DNA of 64,000 nt. Origin: CAJINA01 sp964636125 (lineage in GTDB: Bacteria; Desulfobacterota; Desulfobacteria; Desulfobacterales; CAJINA01). The notes under the pieces are model-generated. The model saw only the letters and a program-made list of their open reading frames with translations. It had not been told where the DNA came from and did not search any database. This document shows, one piece after another, positions 1 to 8,945 of the stretch. The position numbers and the translations under genes are program-made. How positions within the stretch are numbered: position 1 is the first letter of the stretch; each line of letters opens with the position of its first letter. The DNA is taken from positions 124,001-188,000 of the forward strand of contig CAZWPX010000001.1 in the NCBI GenBank assembly GCA_964636125.1, given 5' to 3'.

Positions 1-1
1 A

Positions 2-484
2 GACCGCAAAGAAGATATTCCCTTGCTGTTCCGGCATTTTATGAAGCGCGAATCGTTAAGGATGGGGCTGCCGGCCAAGCCGGCCGTGCCTGAAGCCATG
101 CGCATGTTGATCAATTATCCCTGGGTAGGGAATATCAGGGAACTGGAAAACATCGCCCGGTATCTTCTGGTGGTGGTCGACTCGGATGTCATTGAGCCCC
201 AAGACCTGCCGTTTTTCTATGACCTGGAAAAAGAACACCCGGCTGCCGTAAGGGCCGAGGCCATTGGCAACAGCGGGCCCACAGTGGGCGTGTCGACAAT
301 TGCAGGTAATGCCGGTCCCGGTCTTTCATTTGGGAATAGAACCTGGGCGCAGGTGGAAAGAGCCTATGTGCACCACCTGCTGGACAAACATGGCGGCAAT
401 GTTACCCGGGCCGCACGGGAAGCCGCCATCAATCGTTCGACCTTTGCTTCCCGGATGCGCAAACTCAAGGTTGATCGGGCGTAG
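2..484 (+). CDS. Sigma-54-dependent transcriptional activator, C-terminal part (5' end outside window)
   Basis: The reading frame is open from base 2, so the gene starts upstream of the window. The visible part begins with RKEDIPLLFRHF, typical of the end of the AAA+ sigma-54 interaction domain. It continues with YPWVGNIRELENIARYL, the conserved PW(P/V)GN(V/I)REL block, and after a variable linker ends in a Fis-type helix-turn-helix (NVTRAAREAAINRSTFASRMRKL). The family opens sigma-54 promoters by ATP hydrolysis after binding an upstream site. The sensory domain and target genes are not visible. The next gene is convergent, so this is the end of its transcription unit. Confidence 0.93.
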   Translation, partial: DRKEDIPLLFRHFMKRESLRMGLPAKPAVPEAMRMLINYPWVGNIRELENIARYLLVVVDSDVIEPQDLPFFYDLEKEHPAAVRAEAIGNSGPTVGVSTIAGNAGPGLSFGNRTWAQVERAYVHHLLDKHGGNVTRAAREAAINRSTFASRMRKLKVDRA

Positions 485-507
485 TTTTGATTCGACCCAA
501 AGCGTCT

Positions 508-2058
508 CTATTCCATCTCCCTGACAACCGAAGGGAAGAGGCCGGTGTTGGTGTGGGGCAGGAATTTTGCAGCGGAAAACCGGTTCATGAAATCCTGGTT
601 CACGTTCAGTTCCAGGTAGGTAATGCTGTCTCTTATCCGGTCGATCTCTTCAAGATCACCAGGGGTGGTCAAAAAGCGGGTCGCGCCGCCGAGGCTGCTG
701 TTGCCCAGGCTGCGGAAGGTGTCGATGGGCAGGTCGGGCAGCATGCCGATGGATATGGCGGAGTGGGGATTGATAAAGGAGCCGAAAGTCCCGGCCACAA
801 AGAATGTGGACAGTTCTTTCAGGGCCATGCCCACAGATTCACTAATGGTTTCCAGGATGGTATACATGGCGGCCTTGGATCTTACCAGGCTGTCCAGGTC
901 AACCTGGCTGATGCTCAGGTCTGTTCCGGTTCCCGAATTTTCCCCGCTCACCACTACAAAGTGATTCAGGCCATCTGCTTTTTTTAGTCTTTGGCCGCAT
1001 TTGGCGGGGACCAGTTTGCCGCGGATATCAAGCATCCCGGAAAGGAAAAGGCAGGCGGCCAGGTCGATAAGGCCGGAGCCGCAAATACCCACCGGGGGCA
1101 GATTTTCAATCGTGCGGATTTGAAATTGCCCGCTTTCGGGTGCGAGGGCCACCCGTTCGATGACCCCGGGGCCCGCCATCATTCCCATCCTGGTCACCCC
1201 GCCTTCCAGGGCGGGACCCGCTGCGCCGGCACAGGCGATCAGCCAGTTTCTATTGCCCAGGACCACCTCGGCATTGGTGCCGACATCAACCAGCAGGGTG
1301 GTTTCCACCTGGCGATGGATTCCGGAATACAAAATACCTGCAATCAGGTCGCCGCCGAAATAGCTGCCGATGTTGGGGAAAATAAAGACCCGGGCCCGGG
1401 GGTTCAGTGCCAGTCCGAGCGCGGCGGCCGGTACCAGACCGGGCCGATTGATGACCGGAATGTAGGGTTCGCGTATGATCCATTTTGGCTCGAGGCCCAT
1501 GAACAGGTGGGTCATGGCGGTGTTCCCGGCCACAGCGGACAGGAAGATCTGCGCCGGTTTGATCCCGCAGGTTTCACATAGCCGGGCAGTTTCACGGTTT
1601 AACCCGTCTATGATCAAATTCATAAGCTCCGTTTGCCCCGCTGGTTGGTCTGCATGGTGAATACGGGTGAGAATGTCCGGGCCGATGGAAATTTGCGGGT
1701 TGTCAAAAGAGTTCTCGGCCAGCGTGTTTCCAGTGCGCAGATCAACCAGCCTCAGCACCACCCGGGAAGTACCCAGATCCACCGCGAGTCCTGCTATGGG
1801 TGTCGGGTCATTGCCGGGGCGCACCCCGATTAAAGTCCAGTGGCTGCCCTGGCGGCAGAGGATGCAGTCCAGGCGGGTACCTGCCTGCCGGATCAGGGCC
1901 GGCAGTTCCCGGAGTAGCGCAAGGTCAATGGCAACGCTCTCAGACTGTAGGGCAGGTTTTAAACCGGCCAGCACTCTTTCGGTGTCGGCGGTGTTGTTTT
2001 GCAGGCTAGGTTCGGCCATACGGACGGTCACGACCCATCCCCTGGGTGTTTTTGGCAT
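508..2058 (-). CDS. DUF4445/RACE-type ASKHA protein (corrinoid activation protein-like) without ferredoxin domain
   Basis: A 516-residue protein with two ASKHA-type nucleotide-binding blocks, GLAVDLGTSRVVLRLVDL near residue 90 and LLVDVGTNAEVVLGN near 255, followed by GICGSGLIDLAA. This is the DUF4445 architecture of reductive activators of corrinoid enzymes (RACE/RamA-like), which use ATP to re-reduce cob(II)alamin. Family members usually carry an N-terminal [2Fe-2S] ferredoxin domain. Here the protein starts directly in the linker region, and only 3 nt separate its ATG from the stop codon of the sirtuin gene, so the domain is absent rather than missed. The electron input may come from a separate ferredoxin. 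Last gene of a leftward block. Confidence 0.85.
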   Translation of the reverse strand: MPKTPRGWVVTVRMAEPSLQNNTADTERVLAGLKPALQSESVAIDLALLRELPALIRQAGTRLDCILCRQGSHWTLIGVRPGNDPTPIAGLAVDLGTSRVVLRLVDLRTGNTLAENSFDNPQISIGPDILTRIHHADQPAGQTELMNLIIDGLNRETARLCETCGIKPAQIFLSAVAGNTAMTHLFMGLEPKWIIREPYIPVINRPGLVPAAALGLALNPRARVFIFPNIGSYFGGDLIAGILYSGIHRQVETTLLVDVGTNAEVVLGNRNWLIACAGAAGPALEGGVTRMGMMAGPGVIERVALAPESGQFQIRTIENLPPVGICGSGLIDLAACLFLSGMLDIRGKLVPAKCGQRLKKADGLNHFVVVSGENSGTGTDLSISQVDLDSLVRSKAAMYTILETISESVGMALKELSTFFVAGTFGSFINPHSAISIGMLPDLPIDTFRSLGNSSLGGATRFLTTPGDLEEIDRIRDSITYLELNVNQDFMNRFSAAKFLPHTNTGLFPSVVREME

Positions 2059-2061
2059 GAT

Positions 2062-2820
2062 TTATCGGTTCCGTGGTGCGTGCTGATCCAGTTTGGAAAG
2101 AATGGCCGTCATAACCTCTCCGGCCTTTCCTTTAACCAGGTAGTCGCTTGTGGTGTGGGTAAGGGGCGTGGATTCAGGGTTGATCTCTATAACCCGGGCG
2201 CCGTTTTGCCTGGCGATCTCCGGCATAAAAGCTGCCGGCTGGACCACCGCCGAAGTGCCGACCACCAGCATCAGATCACATTCCGACGCAATTCTCTGTG
2301 ACCGGATAAGAGGCTCCGGCGGTATCAGTTCTCCAAAAAAAACGCACGCCGGGCGCAGAATTCCGCCGCACGTGCACTTGGGCGGCATCTCATCCATGGC
2401 CACTGCACCGGTCCTGTATTCCCGGCGGCATTGCAGGCATTGCAGCACTGCGAATGATCCGTGAAATTCGATTACATCCGTATTGCCGGCCAGTTGATGG
2501 AGACCGTCTACGTTTTGAGTAATGACGGTCTTCAGGAGGCCGAGCGTTTCCAGGCGGGCAAGTCCGATGTGCCCGGCATTCGGCCGGGCGGTATGCAGGG
2601 TTGCGGCCAGTGCGCCGATAAGCGTTTCCCACACTTTTTTGGGGTCGCGCCTGAAAGCATCGATGTGGGCAAACTCCATGGGGTCAAATTTTTCCCACAC
2701 CCCCCCTTTGCCGCGAAACGGGGGGATACCGCTCTCCACGCTGATGCCTGCGCCGGTCAGGGCCACCGCCCGTTTTGATCCGGCAAGGTCGCCGGCCGCT
2801 TTTTCAATGAGATTGCGCAT
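2062..2820 (-). CDS. cobB: SIR2-family NAD-dependent protein deacylase (sirtuin)
   Basis: A 252-residue sirtuin of normal bacterial length. Visible motifs are ALTGAGISVESGIPPFRG (NAD binding, residues ~20-37), TQNVDGLHQLAG and EFHGS, whose His is the catalytic base. A Cys4 zinc site follows (CLQCRREY, then CTC in PPKCTCGG), and then VVGTSAVVQPAA. It removes acyl groups from protein lysines using NAD+. It sits between the RACE-like gene (3 nt gap) and an MBL hydrolase on the same strand. A zinc-dependent deacetylase-like gene lies 3 kb upstream, so the block encodes two chemically distinct deacylases. Confidence 0.93.
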   Translation of the reverse strand: MRNLIEKAAGDLAGSKRAVALTGAGISVESGIPPFRGKGGVWEKFDPMEFAHIDAFRRDPKKVWETLIGALAATLHTARPNAGHIGLARLETLGLLKTVITQNVDGLHQLAGNTDVIEFHGSFAVLQCLQCRREYRTGAVAMDEMPPKCTCGGILRPACVFFGELIPPEPLIRSQRIASECDLMLVVGTSAVVQPAAFMPEIARQNGARVIEINPESTPLTHTTSDYLVKGKAGEVMTAILSKLDQHAPRNR

Positions 2821-2831
2821 ATCTTAAGCAG

Positions 2832-3671
2832 TTACAGTTCAAACGTCATATCGGCACCCACCGCAAAGCATTCCATCTCTATATTTTCACGCCGCAGGCG
2901 TTCCCGGCAGGACTTCACGATGGCGTCCATGGCATCATCAGAGCGGTCCTGGTTCAGGTGAAACAGGCCGAATTTTTTCACCCGGGATTTGATAGCCAGG
3001 TCCAGTGCCTGGGTATAGGTGCTGTGCCCCCATTCAACCGTTGTCTGGTATTCTTCGTCGGTGTACTCAGCATCGTGTATAAAAAGATCGGCATCCTTTG
3101 CAAAAGGCAGGTACTCATCCGGCGTCAAGCCCTGGCCGTGACGGTAACCGAGTTCGTTATCGGTCAGGTAAACAAATGATTTTCCATTTTCAACGAATTT
3201 ATACCCCGTTCCGCCGTTGGGATGGCTCAGGGGAATCGGTTCGATGGCGACGGTTCCGATTTTAAAGGTATGCGGGCAGGCATCGGGGTACTCGATAGTG
3301 GCTTTGATTTGAGAGTATTTCACCGGGAAACTCGGCGGAGACATAATTTTTTTGAGGATCTTCTCTACAAAATCCGTATGGAAAGGGCATTTGTGGATGA
3401 TAAATTTTGCGTGTTCGAAGAACACTGGTTTAAAGAAAGGAAACCCCATGACATGGTCCCAGTGCGCATGGGTGAAGATGAAATGGTAGTCAAAACGGTT
3501 TTCCTGGATAAGGCTGTTCCCCAGGCGGCGGACGCCGGTGCCGGCATCTACGATGATGATCTCGTCATTTTCTGTTCGGATTTCAATACAGGAGGTATCC
3601 CCGCCGTATTTCAGGTATTCTCTTCCTGAAACAGGCGTAGACCCCCTTGATCCCCAGCATGTAATGCGCAT
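2832..3671 (-). CDS. MBL-fold metallo-hydrolase
   Basis: A 279-residue metallo-beta-lactamase-fold protein starting MRITCWGSRGSTPV. The metal-binding THAHWDHVMGFPFF motif lies near residue 88, and later metal ligands appear in PLSHPNGG, FIHDAEYTDEEY and WGHSTY. The pattern matches RNase Z/PhnP-like phosphodiesterase relatives (CxGSRGS(T/I)P start), but the substrate cannot be told from sequence. It ends 11 nt before the sirtuin start and is probably co-transcribed with it. Confidence 0.88.
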   Translation of the reverse strand: MRITCWGSRGSTPVSGREYLKYGGDTSCIEIRTENDEIIIVDAGTGVRRLGNSLIQENRFDYHFIFTHAHWDHVMGFPFFKPVFFEHAKFIIHKCPFHTDFVEKILKKIMSPPSFPVKYSQIKATIEYPDACPHTFKIGTVAIEPIPLSHPNGGTGYKFVENGKSFVYLTDNELGYRHGQGLTPDEYLPFAKDADLFIHDAEYTDEEYQTTVEWGHSTYTQALDLAIKSRVKKFGLFHLNQDRSDDAMDAIVKSCRERLRRENIEMECFAVGADMTFEL

Positions 3672-3786
3672 AGCGACTCCGTGCGAAATCCCAGCCGGTA
3701 AGGTAGCCCGGCTAAGGGTTACAAAAGTCTGTGGCGGCGCTTGACCATTGGATATAAATAGAAGTTATAACAAAAATAGAATTTTT

Positions 3787-4629
3787 TCAATAATTAAGGG
3801 TTTTACCGAGAAAGGTATGCCAGATGCCGTCCTGATTCCATTGTTTCAGGATCTTTACCGGCCGGTTTGTAAGATAATCGGTGATTCTTTTGGCCTCGCT
3901 GCGGAGCAGCCCGGAGAGTACAAACCATCTATATTTGAGGAAACCGTCAGACCGGACCAGACGCTGCATGACATCGTAGTGAATGTTGGCCACCAGAAGG
4001 TCTGCGGGAACAGCGGTGAAATATTCAGCCTGGCCGTTTACGACCAGAACCTGATCTTCCAGATGGTTCAGGTGCACATTTGCCAGGGCGGTCCGGGCGG
4101 CGAGAAAATTAAGATCAAGAGCCAGGGCCTGGCGGCAGCCCAGTTTGATTGCGGCCAGGGCCAGGACACCTGTACCGGTTCCCAGGTCCAGCATGCGGTG
4201 CACCCCGCCGCCTTCACACACCTGTTCAAGTGCGGCCAGGCAGTCCTTTGTGGTGGGGTGTGTCCCCGTGCCGAAAACCACCCCGGGGTCCAGCAGAATT
4301 TCAATCAGTTTGTTTGCCTGCGGGGGGGCCATCCAGGGTGGGTTCAGCAGGAAGTGCCCGATTTCGACCGGCGCAACCCGGTCGCCCTGCCACTGGGCGT
4401 AGGTCATCTGGTAGCTGTCCAGCAGTTTTAAAGGCGGGTGTGCCTGCACCAGCCGCGAGACCGTTTTTGAAGCCGGCCGCCTGAAAAAGAGGAAAGAGAA
4501 GGCGTCTTCCTCCCAGTTGCCGATAAATGTCTCTTCCCGAATGTCGGCCCGGGGCGGAACCCGGCCTTCAAGGTAATATATATAAAGATCTGAATCAGGG
4601 TCCGCTATACCTGCGCGCTGCCGTTTCAT
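3787..4629 (-). CDS. prmA: Ribosomal protein L11 methyltransferase (PrmA)
   Basis: A class I SAM-dependent methyltransferase that trimethylates ribosomal protein L11. The conserved LDPGVVFGTGTHPTTKDCL block precedes the SAM-binding MLDLGTGTGVLALAAIKLG, and ADLLVANIHYDVM stands where PrmA has its (N/D)I-type post-I motif. The frame is open further upstream, but the ATG at 4629 is preferred: it begins MKRQRAGIADP, has AAGG/AAGG-type ribosome-binding sequence upstream and does not overlap the CBS gene that ends at 4649. Length is 280 residues, normal for PrmA. Confidence 0.88.
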   Translation of the reverse strand: MKRQRAGIADPDSDLYIYYLEGRVPPRADIREETFIGNWEEDAFSFLFFRRPASKTVSRLVQAHPPLKLLDSYQMTYAQWQGDRVAPVEIGHFLLNPPWMAPPQANKLIEILLDPGVVFGTGTHPTTKDCLAALEQVCEGGGVHRMLDLGTGTGVLALAAIKLGCRQALALDLNFLAARTALANVHLNHLEDQVLVVNGQAEYFTAVPADLLVANIHYDVMQRLVRSDGFLKYRWFVLSGLLRSEAKRITDYLTNRPVKILKQWNQDGIWHTFLGKTLNY

Positions 4630-4648
4630 CGATGCCTTACCTTGAGGT

Positions 4649-5326
4649 TTACTTGTGCTGCGGCAGTTGATCCATATACCACTGCATGGGATCCAGGTGG
4701 GCAAAGCCCAGTTCCTCAAGTTTTCTTTTTATCGGGCCCACGTTTGATGTCAGCAGGTATGGAAAAACGGCCCGCATATTTTCTTCCCAGTAGCGGGCCA
4801 CGAGGATGCTGCCAATGGAAATGTTCTCTTCCGTGATGGCATCCACAATTTTTTTCATCTGGCCGACTTTTTCTTCCACCAGGACACACAGCAGGGTGCC
4901 CGGTTCCCCGATTCCGAGGACGTTGGTGAAGGCCCTCAAAAGATCCCGCACCGAGAGCATGCCCTTGAGCCGCCCGTCGTCGTCCACCACCGGAAAGGCT
5001 CCTACCCGGTCTTGCTGGATTCTTAACAGGGCATCTTGAATGGTGTCCAGGGGGGAGATTGTCTTGGGCTCCCGGGTCATGATCTCGCCAATTTTGAGTT
5101 CGGCCGCTTTATTTATATCCTCATCGGTGGCGGTGCCGATGTACAGGTCGTAGGGCAGCGCACTGCGGATGCCGCGGTCGGATACGATCCCGATCAGCTT
5201 ATCACCGTCGGCAACCACCGGTAGATGCCGGATTTTATGCGTGACCATGAGATCCCGGGCGGCGATGATGTTTTCTTCTTCTGTGATGGTGATTACCTTG
5301 GCGGTCATCGAATTGCTTACAAACAT
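4649..5326 (-). CDS. CBS-pair protein with C-terminal ACT-like domain (AcuB-like)
   Basis: A 225-residue protein with two CBS motifs (residues ~8-60 and ~75-130; HLPVVADGDKLIGIVSDR and AFPVVDDDGRLKGMLSVRDLL) and a C-terminal ACT-like fold (~140-215, TLLCVLVEEKVGQMKKIVDAI). CBS pairs bind adenine nucleotides and usually act as energy sensors. The arrangement resembles Bacillus AcuB, and the next gene upstream (13 nt away) is AcuC-like. The pair may regulate protein acetylation, which is inference from the acuABC precedent. Confidence 0.85.
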   Translation of the reverse strand: MFVSNSMTAKVITITEEENIIAARDLMVTHKIRHLPVVADGDKLIGIVSDRGIRSALPYDLYIGTATDEDINKAAELKIGEIMTREPKTISPLDTIQDALLRIQQDRVGAFPVVDDDGRLKGMLSVRDLLRAFTNVLGIGEPGTLLCVLVEEKVGQMKKIVDAITEENISIGSILVARYWEENMRAVFPYLLTSNVGPIKRKLEELGFAHLDPMQWYMDQLPQHK

Positions 5327-5338
5327 TGTTTCCTCCAG

Positions 5339-6289
5339 TTATCTGTTCAGGAGTATAGCCACATGATTTCTGGCCAGTTCACCCAGGCGATTCAGGCAGT
5401 ATCCACCTTCCAGTATCGAGATCAATCTTCCCTGGGTGAGTTCGGCGGCCATATCGAACAGGGCCTCCATTATTTTTGAATATCCTTCTGTGCTGAGGCT
5501 GACCCCCGACATGTCATCCTCGCAGTGCGCGTCAAAGCCGGCGGAAACCAGAATAAACTCCGGTTTGAATGCGGCCAGGGCCGGGCGCAGGTCGGCTTCG
5601 AAATGAGTGGCGTACTCACTGTCCCCCTGGCCGGGCAAGATGGGCAGATTCAAGGTCGCACCGGCGCCGGGTCCGTTCCCGCTCTCAAAAGATCTTCCGG
5701 TACCCGGAAAGGCGAAGGACGGGTGCTCGTGAATTGAAAAGTAGTAAACGGAAGCATCGTTTTCGAAAATGTGCTGGGTGCCGTTGCCGTGGTGTACATC
5801 AATGTCGATGATGGCGACCCGTTCAAACTTCCATTTCTGCTGCAGGTAACGGGCGGCGATGGCAATGTTGTTAAAATAACAAAACCCCATGGCGGAGTCT
5901 ACTTCCGCATGGTGGCCCGGTGGGCGCACCGCGCAAAAAGCATTGTCGATATCGCCTTTCATCAGCAGATCGATGGTATCCAGGATACCGCCAACGGCCA
6001 GCTGGGCGATCTCGTAGGTGTCCTGACACATCTGGTTGTCGGGATAGTCAATGCTTTTGCGTCCGCCCATGCAGGCCGCTTCAAAACGGCGGATATAGGC
6101 ATCCGCATGCACAGCTTCAATCCACTGCATGTCGGCTGGACTGGCGGTTATGCGGACCAGTTGTTCAAGCAGGTCGCCCTCTTCAAGCCCCTTGACGATG
6201 GCCTGCAGGCGTTCTGGTACTTCGGGGTGATAGGGGCCTGTGTCATGCAGCAGGTAACGATTATCATACAGAAATCCGGTACGGTTCAT
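5339..6289 (-). CDS. Histone deacetylase family protein (AcuC/HDAC-like)
   Basis: A 316-residue zinc-dependent deacetylase-fold protein. Visible are GPYHPEVPERLQAI, the active-site RPPGHHAEVDSAMGFCYFNN, the metal-binding IIDIDVHHGNGTQHIF, SIHEHPSFAFPGTG and VSAGFDAHCEDDMSG, with ILEGGY near the C-terminus. All the usual catalytic His/Asp residues are present. It could deacetylate acetyl-lysine proteins or small acetyl-polyamines; the sequence does not decide. It lies directly upstream of the CBS/ACT gene. Confidence 0.92.
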   Translation of the reverse strand: MNRTGFLYDNRYLLHDTGPYHPEVPERLQAIVKGLEEGDLLEQLVRITASPADMQWIEAVHADAYIRRFEAACMGGRKSIDYPDNQMCQDTYEIAQLAVGGILDTIDLLMKGDIDNAFCAVRPPGHHAEVDSAMGFCYFNNIAIAARYLQQKWKFERVAIIDIDVHHGNGTQHIFENDASVYYFSIHEHPSFAFPGTGRSFESGNGPGAGATLNLPILPGQGDSEYATHFEADLRPALAAFKPEFILVSAGFDAHCEDDMSGVSLSTEGYSKIMEALFDMAAELTQGRLISILEGGYCLNRLGELARNHVAILLNR

Positions 6290-6309
6290 AAAAACTCCAG
6301 TATGAGCAA

Positions 6310-6361
6310 CCGCCCGGCAGGCGGGCGGCTCCGGTTATCCTGCAGCGCAGGAAAACCGGAG
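6310..6361. repeat. Two adjacent palindromic hairpins between cooC and the deacetylase gene
   Basis: 6310-6328 folds as CCGCCCG/CGGGCGG with a 5-nt loop. 6329-6361 folds as a two-tier hairpin, CTCCGGTT/AACCGGAG outside and TCCTGC/GCAGGA inside. There is no T-tract on either strand. It may be a REP-like palindromic unit or a processing/attenuation structure in the leftward mRNA. Confidence 0.6.
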
Positions 6362-6453
6362 AGTTACAGTGGCGTCGTTGGTCAGGCTGAATGCAGGCAG
6401 CTGCTTTCAGGGTTCCCCGGCTTGGGGCGTGCCTGAAAACCACTTTCCCGGCA

Positions 6454-7203
6454 TCAGGGAATAACCGCTTCGAATATTTTTTCCGAAGCGGCTATGGCCG
6501 GGTTATCGGCCGGCATCTCCACGGTCGGGCGACCTTCAAAGTCATAATCATACACTGTGCGGTCATCCGGCAGGGTTCCCAGCAGCTTCAGGTCGTTTTC
6601 TTCAAGAATCTGCATAATCCGATCGGAAGGCTCTTCCCGGCACCGGTTGATGATCAGGCCGCACTCTGCAAAGCCGATATTGAGGTCCTGGGCGAGTTTA
6701 TTAATGCGGGTGGCGGCCTGGATACCACGCCGGGATGTATCGGAAACCAGCAGGAGCAGGTCCACATTGCGGGTGGTGAGGCGGCTGATATGTTCCATCC
6801 CGGCCTCGTTGTCCATTACGGTATAGGGGTAATTCCCGGTTAATTTTTCTAGAAACCCGGTGAGCAGGGTATTGGCCGCGCAATAGCAACCGGACCCTTC
6901 AGGCTGCCCCATGACAATCAGGTCGTAGCCGGCCGATTCGACGATGGCCTGTTCGAGCTTCATGGACATGAACACATCTTTGGTCATGCCCCGGGGGACC
7001 ACGCCCTTTTTCATTTCTTCCCGGGCATTGCCCACCGTGTCACTGACTTCAAGGCCGAGAACCTCATTGAGATTGGCGTTGGAGTCGGCATCCACACCGA
7101 GTACAGGCGTTTTTTCAGACTTTACGAGATACTTGATAAGCATGCCGGCCACGGTGGTCTTTCCGGTACCACCTTTGCCGGCCATGGCGATTGAAAATGG
7201 CAT
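6454..7203 (-). CDS. cooC: CooC-type ATPase (CO dehydrogenase nickel-insertion accessory protein)
   Basis: A 249-residue MinD/Mrp-type P-loop ATPase. The deviant Walker A motif is GKGGTGKTT at residues 9-17, followed by VLGVDADSNANLNEVLG, MGQPEGSGCYCAANTLL and YTVMDNEAGMEHISR. The GCYC pair and the PEGSGCYC region are characteristic of CooC, which inserts nickel into CO dehydrogenase/acetyl-CoA synthase. No CODH gene is in the window. It is the first gene of the leftward block and fits a genome with the Wood-Ljungdahl pathway. Confidence 0.88.
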   Translation of the reverse strand: MPFSIAMAGKGGTGKTTVAGMLIKYLVKSEKTPVLGVDADSNANLNEVLGLEVSDTVGNAREEMKKGVVPRGMTKDVFMSMKLEQAIVESAGYDLIVMGQPEGSGCYCAANTLLTGFLEKLTGNYPYTVMDNEAGMEHISRLTTRNVDLLLLVSDTSRRGIQAATRINKLAQDLNIGFAECGLIINRCREEPSDRIMQILEENDLKLLGTLPDDRTVYDYDFEGRPTVEMPADNPAIAASEKIFEAVIP

Positions 7204-7687
7204 AAGCTGTAATTCCTTTCGAGATAGTAATAATAACCATACAGTAGTTAAGGCAGTCCGAGTAAACAGTCAAGCTTCTTTCACGATTACGGGGACGATA
7301 AAGGATCGGCCGGCCGGTGGGGCCAGGCAAGCCGGGGCAAGGGTCGCCAGGCGCATGTTTGATGATGCCCTATGCCTGGATAACAGCCCGATCTGTTTGC
7401 TTAATATCTCTGATTGTGGTCGGTAAAACGCCTTGCAATGGGTCTGGGGTTGTGTTACCCCTGCTAACGGGTGATTCGCCCGTAAACGGTATCTTTCGGT
7501 TCCGGCCTGTTCAGCGCTTTTTTGGACCGGCCAGGCTGCATCTGTTCAGCCAACAGGCTTAAAACTGCTCAAACCAGGTTCGGAGTCAAAACAACTGTTT
7601 GCAGAAGATCATGGCATTGCCGGGTTACACCACAACAAACTTGTCTCCTGCCACGGTGTTAACCATTAATTAGAAGAGGGAATCGGT
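7204..7687. other. Intergenic region between cooC and the divergent acyl-CoA dehydrogenase gene
   Basis: About 480 bp with no convincing coding frame or RNA gene. It must hold the promoters of the leftward cooC block and of the rightward dehydrogenase gene, but no unambiguous -35/-10 pair was picked out. A small hairpin (ACGGG/CCCGT) lies near 7468-7485. Confidence 0.4.
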
Positions 7688-8845
7688 ATGGATTTTGAAC
7701 TGAGCAAGTCGCAAAAGGAAATTCAAAAAGCGGTCAGAGATTTCGTTAAGGGAGAGTTTAAAAAGGATGCCATCGAGAAGCTGGTTGAGGCGCATGCATA
7801 TCCCACGGATATCTGGAAAAAGGCGGCTGGACTGGGGTTTATCGGTATACATTTTCCGGAAGCGTATTCCGGTGAAGGCCTTGGCGTAATGGAAAACATT
7901 TTGGTGGCCGAGGAGCTCTGCCGGGGCGATTCATCCGTCGGCGCCTGTTTGATCCTGGCTGATTTTGCCTCCGAAGTGGTGCTCCATTTCGGCTCGGACG
8001 AGATGAAAGCCAAGTGGTTGCCGAAAGTTGCCGAAGGGGAAGTCCTGTCGTGCGGCGCTTTCACAGAACCGGACCACGGTTCCGATATTACCCGCATGGA
8101 CACCACCGCAGTCCGTGATGGGGAGGACTGGGTGATCAACGGCAGCAAGATTTTCATTACCAACGGTGGCTCCATGGCCGGGTTTTACAGTGTCCTGTGC
8201 CAGACTGATCCGGATATTGTCCCCAGTCACAGGGGCATGAGCACCCTCCTGGTCGAGGCGGATCGCGAAGGGGTTTCAACCGTGGACGTGGGGCAGAAGA
8301 TGGGGATTCAACTGATGGATACGGCCGAGGTGATTTTCAAGGATGTCCGTGTTCCGGCTGAAAACCTGATCGGGAAAGAAAATCGTGGTTTTTACCAGGT
8401 ACTCGAATTTTTTGACGAAAGCCGGATCTTAATTGCCGCCCAGGCTCTCGGAACTGCCCAGGGCGCGTTTGACCGGGCTCTTAAATATGTAAAATCAAGA
8501 AAACAGTTTGGCAAAAAGATCGCCGCCTTCCAGATCAGCCAGCATAAGCTGGCCGACATGGCCACTAAAATTGAACTGGCGCGCCTGATGACCTACAAGG
8601 CGGCCTGGAATTTTGACCAGGGCCGCATTGACCCGAAACTGACCTCCATGGCCAAAATGGTGGCGGCGCGCGCAGCCGTGGAAGTGGCCGATGAGGCCAT
8701 CCAGCTGCTTGGCGGGTACGGGTACATGACCGAGTATGAGGTGGAACGATTTTACCGGGACGCCAAAATCACCGAACTGTACGAAGGCACCAAGGAGATC
8801 CAGAAAAATACTATTGCCAGCAGTGTCATGGGCAAGCTCAAGTAG
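7688..8845 (+). CDS. Acyl-CoA dehydrogenase
   Basis: A 385-residue flavoprotein of the acyl-CoA dehydrogenase family, which oxidises acyl-CoA to enoyl-CoA and passes electrons to ETF. Visible are FTEPDHGSDITRMDTTA and WVINGSKIFITNGG in the middle domain, SRKQFGKKIAAFQ, and the C-terminal QLLGGYGYMTEYEVERFYRD. Next comes ELYEGTKEIQKNTIA, whose Glu is at the usual catalytic-base position of short-chain enzymes. A good ribosome-binding site (AGAAGAGGG) precedes the ATG. The substrate chain length is not determined. Confidence 0.93.
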   Translation: MDFELSKSQKEIQKAVRDFVKGEFKKDAIEKLVEAHAYPTDIWKKAAGLGFIGIHFPEAYSGEGLGVMENILVAEELCRGDSSVGACLILADFASEVVLHFGSDEMKAKWLPKVAEGEVLSCGAFTEPDHGSDITRMDTTAVRDGEDWVINGSKIFITNGGSMAGFYSVLCQTDPDIVPSHRGMSTLLVEADREGVSTVDVGQKMGIQLMDTAEVIFKDVRVPAENLIGKENRGFYQVLEFFDESRILIAAQALGTAQGAFDRALKYVKSRKQFGKKIAAFQISQHKLADMATKIELARLMTYKAAWNFDQGRIDPKLTSMAKMVAARAAVEVADEAIQLLGGYGYMTEYEVERFYRDAKITELYEGTKEIQKNTIASSVMGKLK

Positions 8846-8945
8846 TGTCCGTCCACAAGCGGCATCTTTTGGCCGGGAGCAGCGTTTTCGCTCTTCTGAC
8901 ATAGACAGCAGGCGTGCTGTTTGAATAGCGGGGAGGTATTAAAAA

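Noticed and set aside
6310..6361. Intrinsic terminator between cooC and the deacetylase gene
   Set aside because: The hairpins are strong but neither strand has a T-run after them, so I list them only as palindromic repeats.
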